Part shown: piece by piece, positions 28,887 through 37,874 of the stretch | Layout of the letters: the number at the start of each line of letters is the position of its first letter | Position numbering within the stretch: the stretch's first letter is position 1 | DNA from: Bradyrhizobium hipponense | Lineage (GTDB): Bacteria > Pseudomonadota > Alphaproteobacteria > Rhizobiales > Xanthobacteraceae | Reading direction: 5' to 3' | DNA: 53,453 nucleotides | Assembly: GCF_008123965.1 (NCBI RefSeq) | Contig: NZ_VSTH01000150.1 | Span: 1 to 53,453, forward strand | Program-made: the position numbers and the translations under genes | The notes under the pieces: generated by a model | The model's database searches: none | Seen by the model: only the letters and a program-made list of their open reading frames with translations | What the model was told of the DNA's origin: nothing

Positions 28887-29309
28887 CTAGAACGGCTTCA
28901 CGATCACCATGATGACGATCAAGATCATCAGGACGGTCGGCACCTCGTTGATAATTCGATAGAATTTCTGACTCCGCGGGCGCCGGTCGGCAGCGAAATC
29001 CTTCAGCCAGCGCGAAAAAAAGCCGTGGACCGCCGACATCGCCAGGACCAGTGCCAGTTTTACGTGCAACCAGGGCGAGGCGAACCAATTGCCGGACCAG
29101 GCGAGGTAGAGCCCGGCGACCCAGGTGACGATCATCGCGGGGTTGATGATCGCCTTGAGCAGCCGGCGTTCCATGACCTTGAAGGTTTCCGACTGCTTCG
29201 AGCCGACCTCCGCCTCGCAGTGATAGACGAACAGCCGCGGCAGGTAGAGCATGCCCGCCATCCAGGAGATGACAGCGATCACGTGCAGCGCTTTGATCCA
29301 TTCGTACAT
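28887..29309 (-). CDS. hemJ: Protoporphyrinogen oxidase HemJ
   Basis: A 140-residue, four-helix membrane protein of the HemJ/UPF0093 family, which oxidises protoporphyrinogen IX in haem synthesis. H9 in WIKALHVIAVISWMAG and the LHVKLAL helix match conserved haem- and function-related positions. The true start is the ATG before YEWIKALH. An open frame extends upstream to 29450, but it reads through the family E repeat and is rejected. The gene is beside rho, as in many Rhizobiales. Confidence 0.92.
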   Translation of the reverse strand: MYEWIKALHVIAVISWMAGMLYLPRLFVYHCEAEVGSKQSETFKVMERRLLKAIINPAMIVTWVAGLYLAWSGNWFASPWLHVKLALVLAMSAVHGFFSRWLKDFAADRRPRSQKFYRIINEVPTVLMILIVIMVIVKPF

Positions 29310-29330
29310 GCCGGAAAAACCCCACTTCGT

Positions 29331-29385
29331 GTTTTGACGCGTTTTCTTACCGCGAAGCGGGATCCACTTCGCTCGAAAATGGTCT
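29331..29385. repeat. Intergenic repeat, family E copy 2
   Basis: It shares GTTTTGACGCGTTTTCTTAC, GATCCACTTCGCTCG and AAAA with the copy at 26-80. It lies just upstream of hemJ and generates a false N-terminal extension of that gene. Confidence 0.6.
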
Positions 29386-29832
29386 GGCTCAGCAATCGGT
29401 GGATAGACCGTCGTCGGTAAGAATTCATTCATAGATGCGGGCGCACACACATATCCTCGCGCTCGGCTCTTCTAAACCTAAAACTTTTAGAATCTTAAGG
29501 TTTGAGTCTGAGTGACCGTGAATTGGACTCACACAATTCCGTCCGCCACTTCACGCGCGTTTGTTCACATCCATCAACATGTCCCGCGAAGGTCCGGCGT
29601 GACCGGATAAGTCGTCCAGCCTCAAGGGCTTGCGCACGGCTGTCGGCAGCCTATCAACGGGGTTGTCCGCGCAATTCAGATTCTGCGTTGCGCGGACGCT
29701 GAACTTGTTCCGACGGGCAGGGGTGTGAACAAAATTGGCGGTTATCCCGCCCGTGGTGTCGCGCAACCCTTTCCGAGACGTTAAGGTCCACAGAAATCCA
29801 CAAACCGCCCCGCCTCCATACAAAGAGTTTTT
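29386..29832. other. Probable chromosomal replication origin (oriC)
   Basis: No gene is supported in this gap between hemJ and ppsR. It holds two DnaA-box-like 9-mers in opposite orientation (TTGTTCACA at 29561-29569; TGTGAACAA at 29724-29732), weaker TCCACA words near 29787-29801, an AT-rich patch at about 29467-29507 suited to unwinding, and four GANTC methylation sites (29490, 29504, 29526, 29679). In Caulobacter and Rickettsia the origin sits next to the ppsR/RP001 homologue, and here parS and parAB are within 10 kb. The assignment is inference from motifs plus synteny. Confidence 0.65.
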
Positions 29833-30672
29833 GTGCCGACATCGAACAATTATTTCCATCTGCACCTGGTCTCCGACTCCACCGGCGAGACGCTGATCAC
29901 CGTCGCGCGTGCGGTCGCCGCGCAATACGCCAATGTGACGCCGGTCGAGCATGTCTATCCGCTGGTGCGGAGCCAGAAGCAGCTCGATCGCGTGCTCGAC
30001 GAGATCGAGGAGGCGCCCGGCATCGTGCTGTTCACGCTGCTGGAGAAGGATCTGGTTTCGCGGCTCGAGGACAAGTGCAAGAACATCAACGTTCCGAGCT
30101 TGTCGATCATCGGGCCGGTGATGCAGTTGTTCGAGGCTTATCTCGGCGCAGCGACGACCGGCCGGGTCGGCGCCCAGCACGTCCTCAACGCCGAATATTT
30201 CAAGCGCATCGACGCGCTGAACTACACCATGATCCATGACGACGGCCAGCATGTCGAAGGGCTCGAGGACGCCGACGTCGTGCTCGTCGGTGTCTCCCGG
30301 ACCTCGAAGACGCCGACGTCGATCTATCTCGCCAATCGCGGCATCCGCACCGCCAACGTGCCGCTGGTGCCGGGCATTCCCGTGCCGGCGCAATTGGAAA
30401 CGCTGATCCGGCCGCTGGTGGTGAGCCTGCACGCGACGCCGGAGCGCCTGATCCAGGTGCGGCAGAACCGCTTGCTCTCCATGGGCGCCGATTCCAGCAG
30501 CGACACCTATACCGACCGGCAGGCGGTGGCCGAAGAGGTCGCGTTCGCGCGCAAGCTGAGCGCCAAGCACGATTGGCCGCTGCTTGACGTCACGCGACGG
30601 TCGATCGAGGAAACCGCCGCGGCGATCATGAAGCTTTACAGTGATCGCCAGCGCAACCGACCCTCGGAATAA
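29833..30672 (+). CDS. ppsR: PEP synthase / PPDK regulatory kinase-phosphorylase (DUF299)
   Basis: A 279-residue DUF299 protein. Members switch phosphoenolpyruvate synthase or pyruvate phosphate dikinase off by ADP-dependent threonine phosphorylation and on by phosphorolysis. The N-terminal HLVSDSTGETL motif and the P-loop-like GVSRTSKTPTSIYLANRG are both intact. The start is a GTG before PTSNNYFHLHL. It is the origin-side gene called RP001 in Rickettsia, and begins the plus-strand run ppsR-maf-coaE-dnaQ. Confidence 0.92.
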   Translation: MPTSNNYFHLHLVSDSTGETLITVARAVAAQYANVTPVEHVYPLVRSQKQLDRVLDEIEEAPGIVLFTLLEKDLVSRLEDKCKNINVPSLSIIGPVMQLFEAYLGAATTGRVGAQHVLNAEYFKRIDALNYTMIHDDGQHVEGLEDADVVLVGVSRTSKTPTSIYLANRGIRTANVPLVPGIPVPAQLETLIRPLVVSLHATPERLIQVRQNRLLSMGADSSSDTYTDRQAVAEEVAFARKLSAKHDWPLLDVTRRSIEETAAAIMKLYSDRQRNRPSE

Positions 30673-30681
30673 GTTTTCGCG

Positions 30682-31290
30682 ATGGCTCTCTGGCGCGGCA
30701 AATCTCCATTGATCCTGGCCTCGCAAAGCGGCGCGCGCAAATTGCTGCTGGCCAATGCCGGGCTGGAGTTCAAGGCGATTACGGCCGACATTGACGAACG
30801 CGAAATCGAGGCGGCCTCCAAGCTTTCAAGCCCGCGCGAGATCGCTTTGCTGCTGGCCTGTGAAAAGGCCAAGGCCGTATCGGCGCATCATCCGGAAAGT
30901 TACGTGATCGGCGCCGACCAGACCCTGGCTCTAGGGAATCGTCTTTTCAACAAGCCTGCCGGACGCGCTCAGGCCATGATGCAATTGCGCGAGCTTGCCG
31001 GCAAGAGCCACGCGTTGAATTCGGCTGTGGCCGTGGCACGCGCCGGCAAAGTTGTTTTCGAGGATGTCTCGGTGGCTCGCATGACCATGCGGCAAATGTC
31101 CGAAGCCGAGATTCAGGCCTATCTCGATACTGCCGGTGACGCCGTGACGACAAGCGTCGGTGCCTATCAGCTCGAGAGCCTGGGAATCCATCTGTTCGAG
31201 CGCATAGAGGGCGATCACTTCACCATTCTCGGCCTGCCGTTGCTGCCGCTGCTTGCGTTCCTGCGGCACGAACGGCTAGTTGCAGTGTGA
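30682..31290 (+). CDS. maf: Maf-family nucleoside triphosphate pyrophosphatase
   Basis: A 202-residue Maf/HAM1-fold hydrolase that removes non-canonical or modified nucleotides. LILASQSGARKLLLANAG at the N-terminus corresponds to the phosphate-binding motif, and GADQTLALGNRLFNKP carries the catalytic aspartate. It starts 9 bases after ppsR. In many rhizobia aroE lies between maf and coaE; here coaE follows after only 23 bases. Confidence 0.9.
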   Translation: MALWRGKSPLILASQSGARKLLLANAGLEFKAITADIDEREIEAASKLSSPREIALLLACEKAKAVSAHHPESYVIGADQTLALGNRLFNKPAGRAQAMMQLRELAGKSHALNSAVAVARAGKVVFEDVSVARMTMRQMSEAEIQAYLDTAGDAVTTSVGAYQLESLGIHLFERIEGDHFTILGLPLLPLLAFLRHERLVAV

Positions 31291-31313
31291 ACGACAGGGA
31301 TGGCTGTGCGCTG

Positions 31314-31913
31314 ATGCGGATCCTGGGACTGACCGGCTCGATCGGAATGGGCAAATCCACCACCGCGAAATTGTTCGCGGAGGCGGGCGTTCCCGTCTAC
31401 GACGCCGATGCCGCCGTCCATCAACTCTATGAGGGCGAGGCGGCGCCGGCGATCGAGGCCGCCTTCCCCGGCACCACCGCCAACGGCAAGGTCGATCGAC
31501 AAAAACTGTCCGCGCGCGTCGTGCACGATCCCGCCGCCATCAAGCAGCTGGAGCAGATCGTCCACCCCATGCTCGGCGCATCGCGGCAAAAGTTCTTTGC
31601 CGACGCAGAAGCGGCCAAGGCGCCGGTCGTGGTCCTCGACATTCCGCTGCTGTTCGAAACCGGCGGTGAGAAGCGCGTCGATGCGGTGGTCGTGGTGTCG
31701 ACCTCGCCGGAACTCCAGCGCGCGCGCGTGCTGGCGCGAGGCACGATGGACGAGGCGAAGCTCGACGCCATCATTGCCAAGCAGACGCCCGACGCCGAGA
31801 AGCGCAAACGCGCCGATTTCGTAGTGGATACGTCATACGGACTTGAACCAGTGCGCGCGCAAATCAGGGACATCCTGGCCGAGGTCGTTAAGATGCCGCA
31901 GCGGCGAGCCTGA
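31314..31913 (+). CDS. coaE: Dephospho-CoA kinase
   Basis: The 199-residue P-loop kinase does the last step of coenzyme A synthesis. The P-loop GSIGMGKST begins at G8, and YDADAAVHQLYEGEA and VLDIPLLFETG are family signatures. The ATG before RILGLTGS is preferred over an upstream in-frame GTG. The second CoA gene of the window, coaA, is at 45.3 kb. Confidence 0.95.
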   Translation: MRILGLTGSIGMGKSTTAKLFAEAGVPVYDADAAVHQLYEGEAAPAIEAAFPGTTANGKVDRQKLSARVVHDPAAIKQLEQIVHPMLGASRQKFFADAEAAKAPVVVLDIPLLFETGGEKRVDAVVVVSTSPELQRARVLARGTMDEAKLDAIIAKQTPDAEKRKRADFVVDTSYGLEPVRAQIRDILAEVVKMPQRRA

Positions 31914-31941
31914 TTCGCCGTCTCATACGGCTTGTCAAAAC

Positions 31942-32658
31942 ATGCGCGAAATCGTTCTCGACACCGAAACCACCGGCCTCGATCCGCTGCGCGGCGATCG
32001 CCTGGTCGAGATCGGCTGCGTCGAGATTTTCAACCGCATGCCGACCGGACAGACGTTTCACGTCTACATCAATCCGGAAAGGGACATGCCGGCGGAAGCC
32101 TTTGCGGTGCACGGGCTGTCGAGCGAATTTCTGGCGACGAAGCCGCTGTTTCACGAGGTCGTCGACGAATTCATCGCGTTCATCGGCGATGCGCCGCTGG
32201 TGATCCACAACGCCTCGTTCGACATCAGCTTCATCAATGCCGAGCTCGACCGCATCAAGAAGGCAGCTATCCCACGCGATCGGCTGGTCGATACGCTGTT
32301 GCTGGCGCGGCGCAAGCATCCCGGCGTGTCGAACCGGCTCGACGATCTCTGCTCGCGCTATGCGATCGACAATTCGCACCGCACCAAGCACGGCGCGCTG
32401 CTCGACGCCGAGTTGCTGGCTGAAGTCTATATCGATCTGATCGGGGCGCGGCAGTCGCAACTGATCCTGGCCTCGGACAGCGACGAGATTCGCGTCGGTG
32501 CGACCGGGGAAGTCACACGGCGACAGCGGACCGTGCCGCTTGCGCCGCGGATTTCAGACGCCGAGCGCGAGGCCCACCGGGCCTTCATTGCCACGCTCGG
32601 CGACAAGGCGATCTGGAACGAGTTCCTGCCGGCTCTGGCGGTCAATCCGGCCGGTTAG
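31942..32658 (+). CDS. dnaQ: DNA polymerase III epsilon subunit (proofreading exonuclease)
   Basis: A 238-residue 3'-5' exonuclease of the replicase core. The DEDDh motifs are present: D7 and E9 in LDTETTG, HNASFDISFINAEL, and HGALLDAELLAEVY. A C-terminal tail that would bind the polymerase alpha subunit follows. The start before REIVLDTE is clear. Its stop codon overlaps that of the convergent secB by three bases. Confidence 0.95.
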   Translation: MREIVLDTETTGLDPLRGDRLVEIGCVEIFNRMPTGQTFHVYINPERDMPAEAFAVHGLSSEFLATKPLFHEVVDEFIAFIGDAPLVIHNASFDISFINAELDRIKKAAIPRDRLVDTLLLARRKHPGVSNRLDDLCSRYAIDNSHRTKHGALLDAELLAEVYIDLIGARQSQLILASDSDEIRVGATGEVTRRQRTVPLAPRISDAEREAHRAFIATLGDKAIWNEFLPALAVNPAG

Positions 32659-33137
32659 GCCTGACCGCTCGGCTGAGCGGCCATTTGCCGCTCCATGTTC
32701 TGGCGATAGAGACCGACGAAATCGACCGGGTCCAGCATCAGAGGCGGGAACCCGCCGTCGCGGACTGCGGTCGCGATGATCTCGCGCGCGAAGGGGAACA
32801 ACAGCCGCGGGCATTCGATCATGACCAGCGGATGCAGATTCTCCTTCGGCACGTTGGAGATCCGGAACACGCCGGCATAGGCGAGCTCGAACGAGAACAT
32901 CACCTTGCCCGCGGTTTCGGCCTTGCCTTCGACCGACAGCGTCACCTCGAACTCCTGTTCGCTGAGGTTATTGGCGCTGACGTTGATCTGGATGTTGATC
33001 TGGGGCGGCTGGCCCTGGGACTGGAGCGAGCTCGGCGCGTTCGGGTTTTCGAACGAGAGGTCCTTGGTATACTGGGCCAGCACGTTGAGCTGGGGAGCCT
33101 GGGCCGCCTCGGGAGGGGTGCCGTTACCGTTGGTCAT
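32655..33137 (-). CDS. secB: Protein-export chaperone SecB
   Basis: A 160-residue tetrameric chaperone that keeps preproteins unfolded and delivers them to SecA. LNVLAQYTKDLSFENPNAP, NIQINVSANNL and the C-terminal PFAREIIATAVRDGGFPPLMLDPVDF block are characteristic. It is convergent with dnaQ (overlapping stops) and divergent from the Tim44-like gene across a 404-base gap. Confidence 0.96.
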   Translation of the reverse strand: MTNGNGTPPEAAQAPQLNVLAQYTKDLSFENPNAPSSLQSQGQPPQINIQINVSANNLSEQEFEVTLSVEGKAETAGKVMFSFELAYAGVFRISNVPKENLHPLVMIECPRLLFPFAREIIATAVRDGGFPPLMLDPVDFVGLYRQNMERQMAAQPSGQA

Positions 33138-33541
33138 GAAAGTCTCTCCTTAACCCGATGGGGCTGAATTTCGCGGCGGTTGGCTAACATAGGGCCACCT
33201 CGTTCCACAAGGACGAACGATCCTGGAGGGGATCGCCGGCTCGTCGCCACAACTGTGACGTTCGAGCCGGCTTCCTGGCCGAAGGGCGCCGTAAACGATT
33301 GAAGATGCGCGATTTCCGGACAGGATCGGGTTTCCCCTTAAGCATAAAACGCGCTACACTTGCCTCTGTGCCAAAAGGCGCCATTGGCCGGGCAAGATTT
33401 CGTGCCTACATCCGGCGGACGTGACGCGCGGAGCCAAACCAAATGGTGACGTAGACTTGCCGTTCCCGCGTAGAACGGTCTACTGGCCGGATCGATTTTC
33501 CCGGCAGTGACTTCCTGAAAAGACCAGAAAGCGAATACGAC
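33138..33541. other. Gap between secB and the Tim44-like gene
   Basis: No gene is recognised. The gap holds both divergent promoters, though no confident -35/-10 pair was found. A 9-base-pair inverted repeat GCCGGCTCG/CGAGCCGGC lies at 33235-33243 and 33263-33271 without a T-run. In several rhizobia fxsA occupies this place, but no FxsA-like membrane protein is seen. Confidence 0.5.
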
Positions 33542-34243
33542 GTGGACATCTACACCATCATCTTCCTAGCGCTGGCGGTCTTTATCTTCCTGCGGCTGCG
33601 TAGTGTGCTGGGGCAGCGGACCGGCAATGAGCGGCCGCCGTTCGACCGCACCGCCCGCAATGCGCTGGGTGCCCAGGACAAGAACGTCGTGACCATGCCG
33701 GGCAAGGTGATCGACCAGGCTCCGCTGGCGCCGACGACCGAGCCGGCCCCGCCCTCCGATCGCTGGAAGGATCTGACCGAGCCGGGCACCGCGCTGGCGC
33801 AGGGCCTTGACGCTATCGTCGAGAAGGATTCCACCTTCGATCCGCGGCACTTCCTGTCCGGCGCCCGCGGCGCCTACGAGATGATCGTGCTGGCCTTCGC
33901 CAATGGCGACCGGCGCGCGCTGCGCGATCTCCTGTCGTCGGAGGTCTTTGAGAGCTTCGACGCGGCGATTAAGGAACGCGAGAAGAACGAGCGGAAGACC
34001 GAGACGCGCTTCGTCTCGATCGACAAGGCCGAGCTCGTCGGCGCCGAGTTGCGCGACCGCACCGGACAGCTCACCGTGCGCTTCGTCTCGCAGATGATCT
34101 CGGCCACCCGCGACAAGGCCGGCAACATCGTCGACGGCAGCGCCGACACGGTCGCCGACATCACCGACATCTGGACTTTCGCCCGCGACATCACCTCTCG
34201 CGATCCGAACTGGAAGCTGGTTGGCACCGGAAGCGCGAATTAA
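33542..34243 (+). CDS. Tim44/TimA-domain membrane protein
   Basis: The 233-residue protein has one N-terminal membrane helix (DIYTIIFLALAVFIFLRLRS), a Pro-rich linker, and a C-terminal Tim44-like domain (residues about 90-230, with FLSGARGAYEMIVLAFANGD). In mitochondria this domain tethers the import motor; bacterial TimA proteins have an unclear role at the inner membrane. The start is a GTG. It sits in the secB-timA-mltA-smr order known from rhizobia, and its end lies 7 bases before the mltA start used here. Confidence 0.88.
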   Translation: MDIYTIIFLALAVFIFLRLRSVLGQRTGNERPPFDRTARNALGAQDKNVVTMPGKVIDQAPLAPTTEPAPPSDRWKDLTEPGTALAQGLDAIVEKDSTFDPRHFLSGARGAYEMIVLAFANGDRRALRDLLSSEVFESFDAAIKEREKNERKTETRFVSIDKAELVGAELRDRTGQLTVRFVSQMISATRDKAGNIVDGSADTVADITDIWTFARDITSRDPNWKLVGTGSAN

Positions 34244-34250
34244 GGCTTTC

Positions 34251-35768
34251 TTGAAGACGAGCGCGGCGGCGCTGTGCGCCGGTGTCGTTGCGCTATCGTC
34301 GTTTTCGCTCGGCGCCGAGGCGGCGCGGCGCCACTATCGCAGCCACCATCATCATCCCGAATTGCCTGCCGTTCCCGCGCGGGTCTTGCCCTATCCGCAG
34401 CTCCCCCTGCCGTTCGAAATTCCCGGCGCGCAATATTTGCCGCTGACCTGGGCCGACGTGAAGGGCTGGAGCGACGACGATCATCTCGCCGCCTACAAGA
34501 CTTTCCGCGCCAGCTGCCGTTCGATCAATGCGCAGACAGCCGCGGCCGAAGCCAAGATCGAGTACAAGGCTTTGGGCGCCTCGCTGAGTGAGCCCTGCCG
34601 TATCGTCAAATCGCTCGAACTCACCGACGACGCCAGGGCGAAGGCCTTTTTCGAGGAGAATTTCGCGCCGCTGCGGGTCTCGCGGCTCGGCGAGCCCGAC
34701 GGGTTCGTGACCGGCTATTACGAGCCGGTGCTTGACGGTTCGCGCACGCAGACCGATGTCTACAACGTTCCCGTCTATCGCCGGCCCTCCAACTTGTTCG
34801 TGCGCGGCTACAAGCAGGACTCGGTCAGCCTGCCCAACAAGGGCCCGGTCTACCGCAAGGTCGGCCGCCGCAAGCTGGTGCCTTACTACGATCGCGGCGA
34901 GATCGAGGACGGCAAGATCGCCGGCCGCGGGCTGGAGATCGCCTGGCTCAAGGACCCGACCGATCTGCTGTTCGCGCAGATCCAGGGCTCGGCCCGAATC
35001 AAGTTCGACGACGGCACCACGGTCCGGCTCAACTACGACGCCTATAACGGCTATCCCTACACCGCCGTGGGGCGCGTCCTGATCGAGCGCGGCATCATCC
35101 CGAAGGAGGAGATGTCGATGCAGAAGATCAGGGAGTGGATGGCGCAGAATCCCGATGGCGCCAAGGAGCTGCGCCGCCAGAACCGCTCCTACATCTTCTT
35201 CCGCGAGGTCAATTTGTCCGACAAGGACGAGGCAGTCGGCGCGCAAGGCATTCCGCTGACGGCCGGCCGCTCGATCGCCGTCGACAAATCGCTTCACGTC
35301 TATGGCACGCCGTTCTTCATCGAAGGCGAGCTGCCGATCGATTCCGAACGCGCCAAGACCCCGTTCCATCGCCTGATGATCGCGCAGGACACCGGCTCGG
35401 CCATCATTGGACCTGCGCGCGCCGATCTCTATTTTGGCGCGGGCCAGGAAGCCGGCCGCGTCTCGGGCCGGCTGCGCCACGCCATGCACTTCGTGATGCT
35501 GGTGCCGAAGAGCGTCGATCCCGTCGCCCGCGGCGCAAGGCTGCCCGTGCCGGATCCGCGGCCGTCGGAGAGGATCGCAAAGCTGTTTCCGCAAACCGAT
35601 CCCGCGAAGGATTCGGCCAAGCCGGCCACGCCCGCCGCAGCCGCGACTCAACCCAAGGGCGATACGGTCGCCGCTGCGAGCGCGGTCCCGCTACCGGCAC
35701 CGCGCCCTGTGATCGAGCCGGTCCGCGAACCGCGCCGGCCGGCGAAGAATCGTCCCCACCGGCAATGA
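34251..35768 (+). CDS. mltA: Membrane-bound lytic murein transglycosylase A
   Basis: The enzyme cuts peptidoglycan glycan strands with 1,6-anhydro ring formation. A signal-like N-terminus (KTSAAALCAGVVALSSFSLGAEA) precedes an MltA domain with GYYEPVLDGSR and AWLKDPTDLLFAQIQGSARI, then a 3D domain (AQDTGSAIIGPARADLYFG) with the catalytic aspartate, and a Pro/Ala-rich tail. No lipobox cysteine is visible. I chose a TTG with AAGG five bases upstream; a TTG at 34221 overlapping the previous gene is the alternative. It is coupled to smr by an ATGA overlap. Confidence 0.9.
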   Translation: MKTSAAALCAGVVALSSFSLGAEAARRHYRSHHHHPELPAVPARVLPYPQLPLPFEIPGAQYLPLTWADVKGWSDDDHLAAYKTFRASCRSINAQTAAAEAKIEYKALGASLSEPCRIVKSLELTDDARAKAFFEENFAPLRVSRLGEPDGFVTGYYEPVLDGSRTQTDVYNVPVYRRPSNLFVRGYKQDSVSLPNKGPVYRKVGRRKLVPYYDRGEIEDGKIAGRGLEIAWLKDPTDLLFAQIQGSARIKFDDGTTVRLNYDAYNGYPYTAVGRVLIERGIIPKEEMSMQKIREWMAQNPDGAKELRRQNRSYIFFREVNLSDKDEAVGAQGIPLTAGRSIAVDKSLHVYGTPFFIEGELPIDSERAKTPFHRLMIAQDTGSAIIGPARADLYFGAGQEAGRVSGRLRHAMHFVMLVPKSVDPVARGARLPVPDPRPSERIAKLFPQTDPAKDSAKPATPAAAATQPKGDTVAAASAVPLPAPRPVIEPVREPRRPAKNRPHRQ

Positions 35769-36355
35769 AGCGATCGTCGCGCCCGCCCGTGCTGGATGTC
35801 CGTCCCTCGCCGCGCCGCCGCGCGCTGAGCGAGGAAGACCGCGAGCTGTGGGAGTTCGTCGCAAAGCAGGTCAAGCCGCTGCGGAAGCATCGTGCCGCGA
35901 AACTGCACGCTGCGCCGCGCGCCGAACCCTTGCCTCCAGCGCCGGTGGGCAAGCCCGCGCCGCCGGCAAGGCCGGTTGCCGCTGCGCCGGCACCACGTGC
36001 CGCGAAACTGTCGGTGCCGCCGCTGGCGCCGCTCGGCAAGCGCGAGCGGACAAAACTGTCGCGCGGCCGCAGCGAGATCGAGGCGCGGCTGGATCTGCAC
36101 GGCATGACCCAGACGCGCGCCCATCGCGCATTGTCCGGCTTCCTCCAGCGCGCCCACCATGACGGCCTGACCTTCGTGCTCGTCATCACCGGCAAGGGAC
36201 GAAGCGGCGGCGAAAGCGGCGTGCTGCGCCGCCAGGTGCCGGAATGGCTGAGCCTGCCGGAATTCCGCGCCTTCGTCGTCGGCTTCGAGGAGGCGGGTCT
36301 CGGCCATGGCGGCGAGGGCGCGCTTTATGTGCGGATCAGGCGTGCGAGATTCTAG
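35765..36355 (+). CDS. Smr-domain protein
   Basis: A 196-residue protein with a disordered Pro/Ala/Lys-rich N-terminal half and a C-terminal Smr (MutS2-type) domain: LDLHGMTQTRAHRALSGFL with the DLHG motif, and VITGKGRSGGESGVLRR with the TGKG motif. Smr domains nick or bind nucleic acids; stand-alone bacterial members have been linked to mRNA or DNA repair roles. It overlaps the mltA stop (ATGA), so it is translationally coupled to it. Confidence 0.88.
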   Translation: MKRSSRPPVLDVRPSPRRRALSEEDRELWEFVAKQVKPLRKHRAAKLHAAPRAEPLPPAPVGKPAPPARPVAAAPAPRAAKLSVPPLAPLGKRERTKLSRGRSEIEARLDLHGMTQTRAHRALSGFLQRAHHDGLTFVLVITGKGRSGGESGVLRRQVPEWLSLPEFRAFVVGFEEAGLGHGGEGALYVRIRRARF

Positions 36356-36370
36356 CTGCGCGCTCGGTTC

Positions 36371-36490
36371 ACCTCTCCCGCTTGCGGGAGAGGTCGGCGC
36401 GAAGCGCCGGGTGAGGGCTGTCTCCTCATTGGGAATCTCTCCGCGGAGACACCCTCTCCCCAGCCCTCTCCCACAAGCGGGAGAGGGAGC
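36371..36490. repeat. Intergenic repeat, family C copy 2
   Basis: CCTCTCCCGCTTGCGGGAGA on the left mirrors the right-hand CTCTCCCACAAGCGGGAGAG, with GGTGAGGGC and CACCCTC between. It separates the convergent smr and membrane-protein genes. Confidence 0.85.
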
Positions 36491-36530
36491 GCACTGCCGC
36501 TGCCGCAGCTAGGCGTGTCCTTGCGAGACC

Positions 36531-37655
36531 TTAGAACGGCCGCACGATTCCGACGCGCGGGATCAGCGTGATGATCAGACCGAAGATATTCGTCGCCCGA
36601 TCGTCCGCCGGAATCGGCGGCACCGTCCGCGCGGCCGGCAGCATCTTCACGGCATGCAGGATCAGGAACATGCAGACCGCCCAGTTCGAGATCCAGCGCG
36701 AATAGTCGAATACCATCGCGAACATCACGAGATAGGCGAAGCTGACGGCGACCAGTGCCGCGATCACCAGGCGGCGGTGCACCTCGCTGGCAAGGGCGCC
36801 GATCAGGTTCGCAAAGTAGTGCCACAGCGGCATGTGCAGCCAGATCAGCAGCGCGAATACGGGCACGCCGAGGATGTTGTGCGGCAGGCGGCCCCAAGTA
36901 TCCGCAATCTCCTTCGCCAGCGGCTGGTACCAGATGTAGCTGAATTGCAGCAGGTCGGTGCGCGAGGAATCGGCTATCCGGCTTTTCAGGTATGCGACAA
37001 AATCCGTCTCGGGGATCGGCATCGTTCCCAGAAACTGCGCGGCGAAGAACAGTGCAGAGACGATGAGCAAGGCGACAATGCCGAACGCGAAATTGACGCG
37101 ATTGCAGCCGTGCGCGAGGTAATGCCTGATCACGACGATGGTGATGATCGTGGGCACATACATCAGCAGATGAATGTGGTGGATTAGGATCAGGACGATC
37201 GAGAACGTCGCGGCCGTCGCCACGAACAGGAGGGAGCCCGCCGGCATCAACAGCAGGATGATCGCCAGCGCGCAGCCATAGATGTCGAAATGGCCGAGCG
37301 TGTGCATGAAGTTCTTCAGGAAGAACGGCGAGCCCGCGATGAAGATGAACAGCGGCAACGTCTTGGCAGCGAAGCCGAACGTGTTCTGGAATAGTTTGGC
37401 GAACAAAGCGAGCGTGGCAAGCCACGTCACGCCGCCGAGCGCGAACACCAGCCACACCGGCACCCTCGCGGTGAACAGCGCGACGATCGCCCCGATCAGC
37501 GCGCGCTTGATGAAGCCGAAATGATAGTCGACGAGGAGATGGATATAGGGGACGTAGGGCGGCAGCTGAATCTTGTGGACGAAGACGCCGACGATGACCG
37601 CGGCGTTGATCGCGAGCAGGATCCGCCAGGGATTTTGCAGGATGCTAGCGCGCAC
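36531..37655 (-). CDS. Unknown polytopic membrane protein
   Basis: About 374 residues from a GTG with AAGG nine bases upstream. Roughly nine to ten hydrophobic segments alternate with short loops; the first is ILLAINAAVIVGVFVHKI. A loop with SSRTDLLQFSYIWYQPLAKEIADTW is the longest soluble part. I do not recognise a family; such proteins resemble glycosyltransferase-like or EpsG-like membrane proteins in general shape only. It is the last gene of the minus-strand run after hslU, separated from it by a repeat. An open frame extends to 37757, but through the repeat. Confidence 0.75.
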   Translation of the reverse strand: MRASILQNPWRILLAINAAVIVGVFVHKIQLPPYVPYIHLLVDYHFGFIKRALIGAIVALFTARVPVWLVFALGGVTWLATLALFAKLFQNTFGFAAKTLPLFIFIAGSPFFLKNFMHTLGHFDIYGCALAIILLLMPAGSLLFVATAATFSIVLILIHHIHLLMYVPTIITIVVIRHYLAHGCNRVNFAFGIVALLIVSALFFAAQFLGTMPIPETDFVAYLKSRIADSSRTDLLQFSYIWYQPLAKEIADTWGRLPHNILGVPVFALLIWLHMPLWHYFANLIGALASEVHRRLVIAALVAVSFAYLVMFAMVFDYSRWISNWAVCMFLILHAVKMLPAARTVPPIPADDRATNIFGLIITLIPRVGIVRPF

Positions 37656-37684
37656 GTGGCACCTTCGGCGCGCAAAACTCCGCT

Positions 37685-37855
37685 GTCGTCCCGGACAAGC
37701 GATCCGGCAACGCGCAGCGTTGTCCAAAGCGAGCGCCGATCCGGGACCCATAGCCACGAATGTCTGTTTGAGGCAAAGCTGGGGCCGCCGTCTTTTCTAC
37801 CAAATACCGCTGGTGGTAATGGGTCCTGGCTTTCGCCAGGACGACGGCGGGATAG
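37685..37855. repeat. Intergenic repeat, family G
   Basis: The ends GTCGTCCCGG and CCAGGACGAC are inverted, with an inner pair ATACCGCTGGTGGTAAT and the words TGGGTCCTGGC/TTTCGCCAGGA. It lies between hslU and the membrane-protein gene. No second copy is in this window, so its repeat status rests on its palindromic form and on my memory of similar sequences in bradyrhizobia. Confidence 0.5.
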
Positions 37856-37874
37856 ATAGCCGACCTCGGCCGGA

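Noticed and set aside
29310..29450. A 47-residue N-terminal extension of HemJ.
   Set aside because: The codons run through the family E repeat and the origin-like gap; HemJ starts at YEWIKALH in known homologues.
34293..35651. Minus-strand frame opposite mltA.
   Set aside because: Antisense shadow of a clear MltA.
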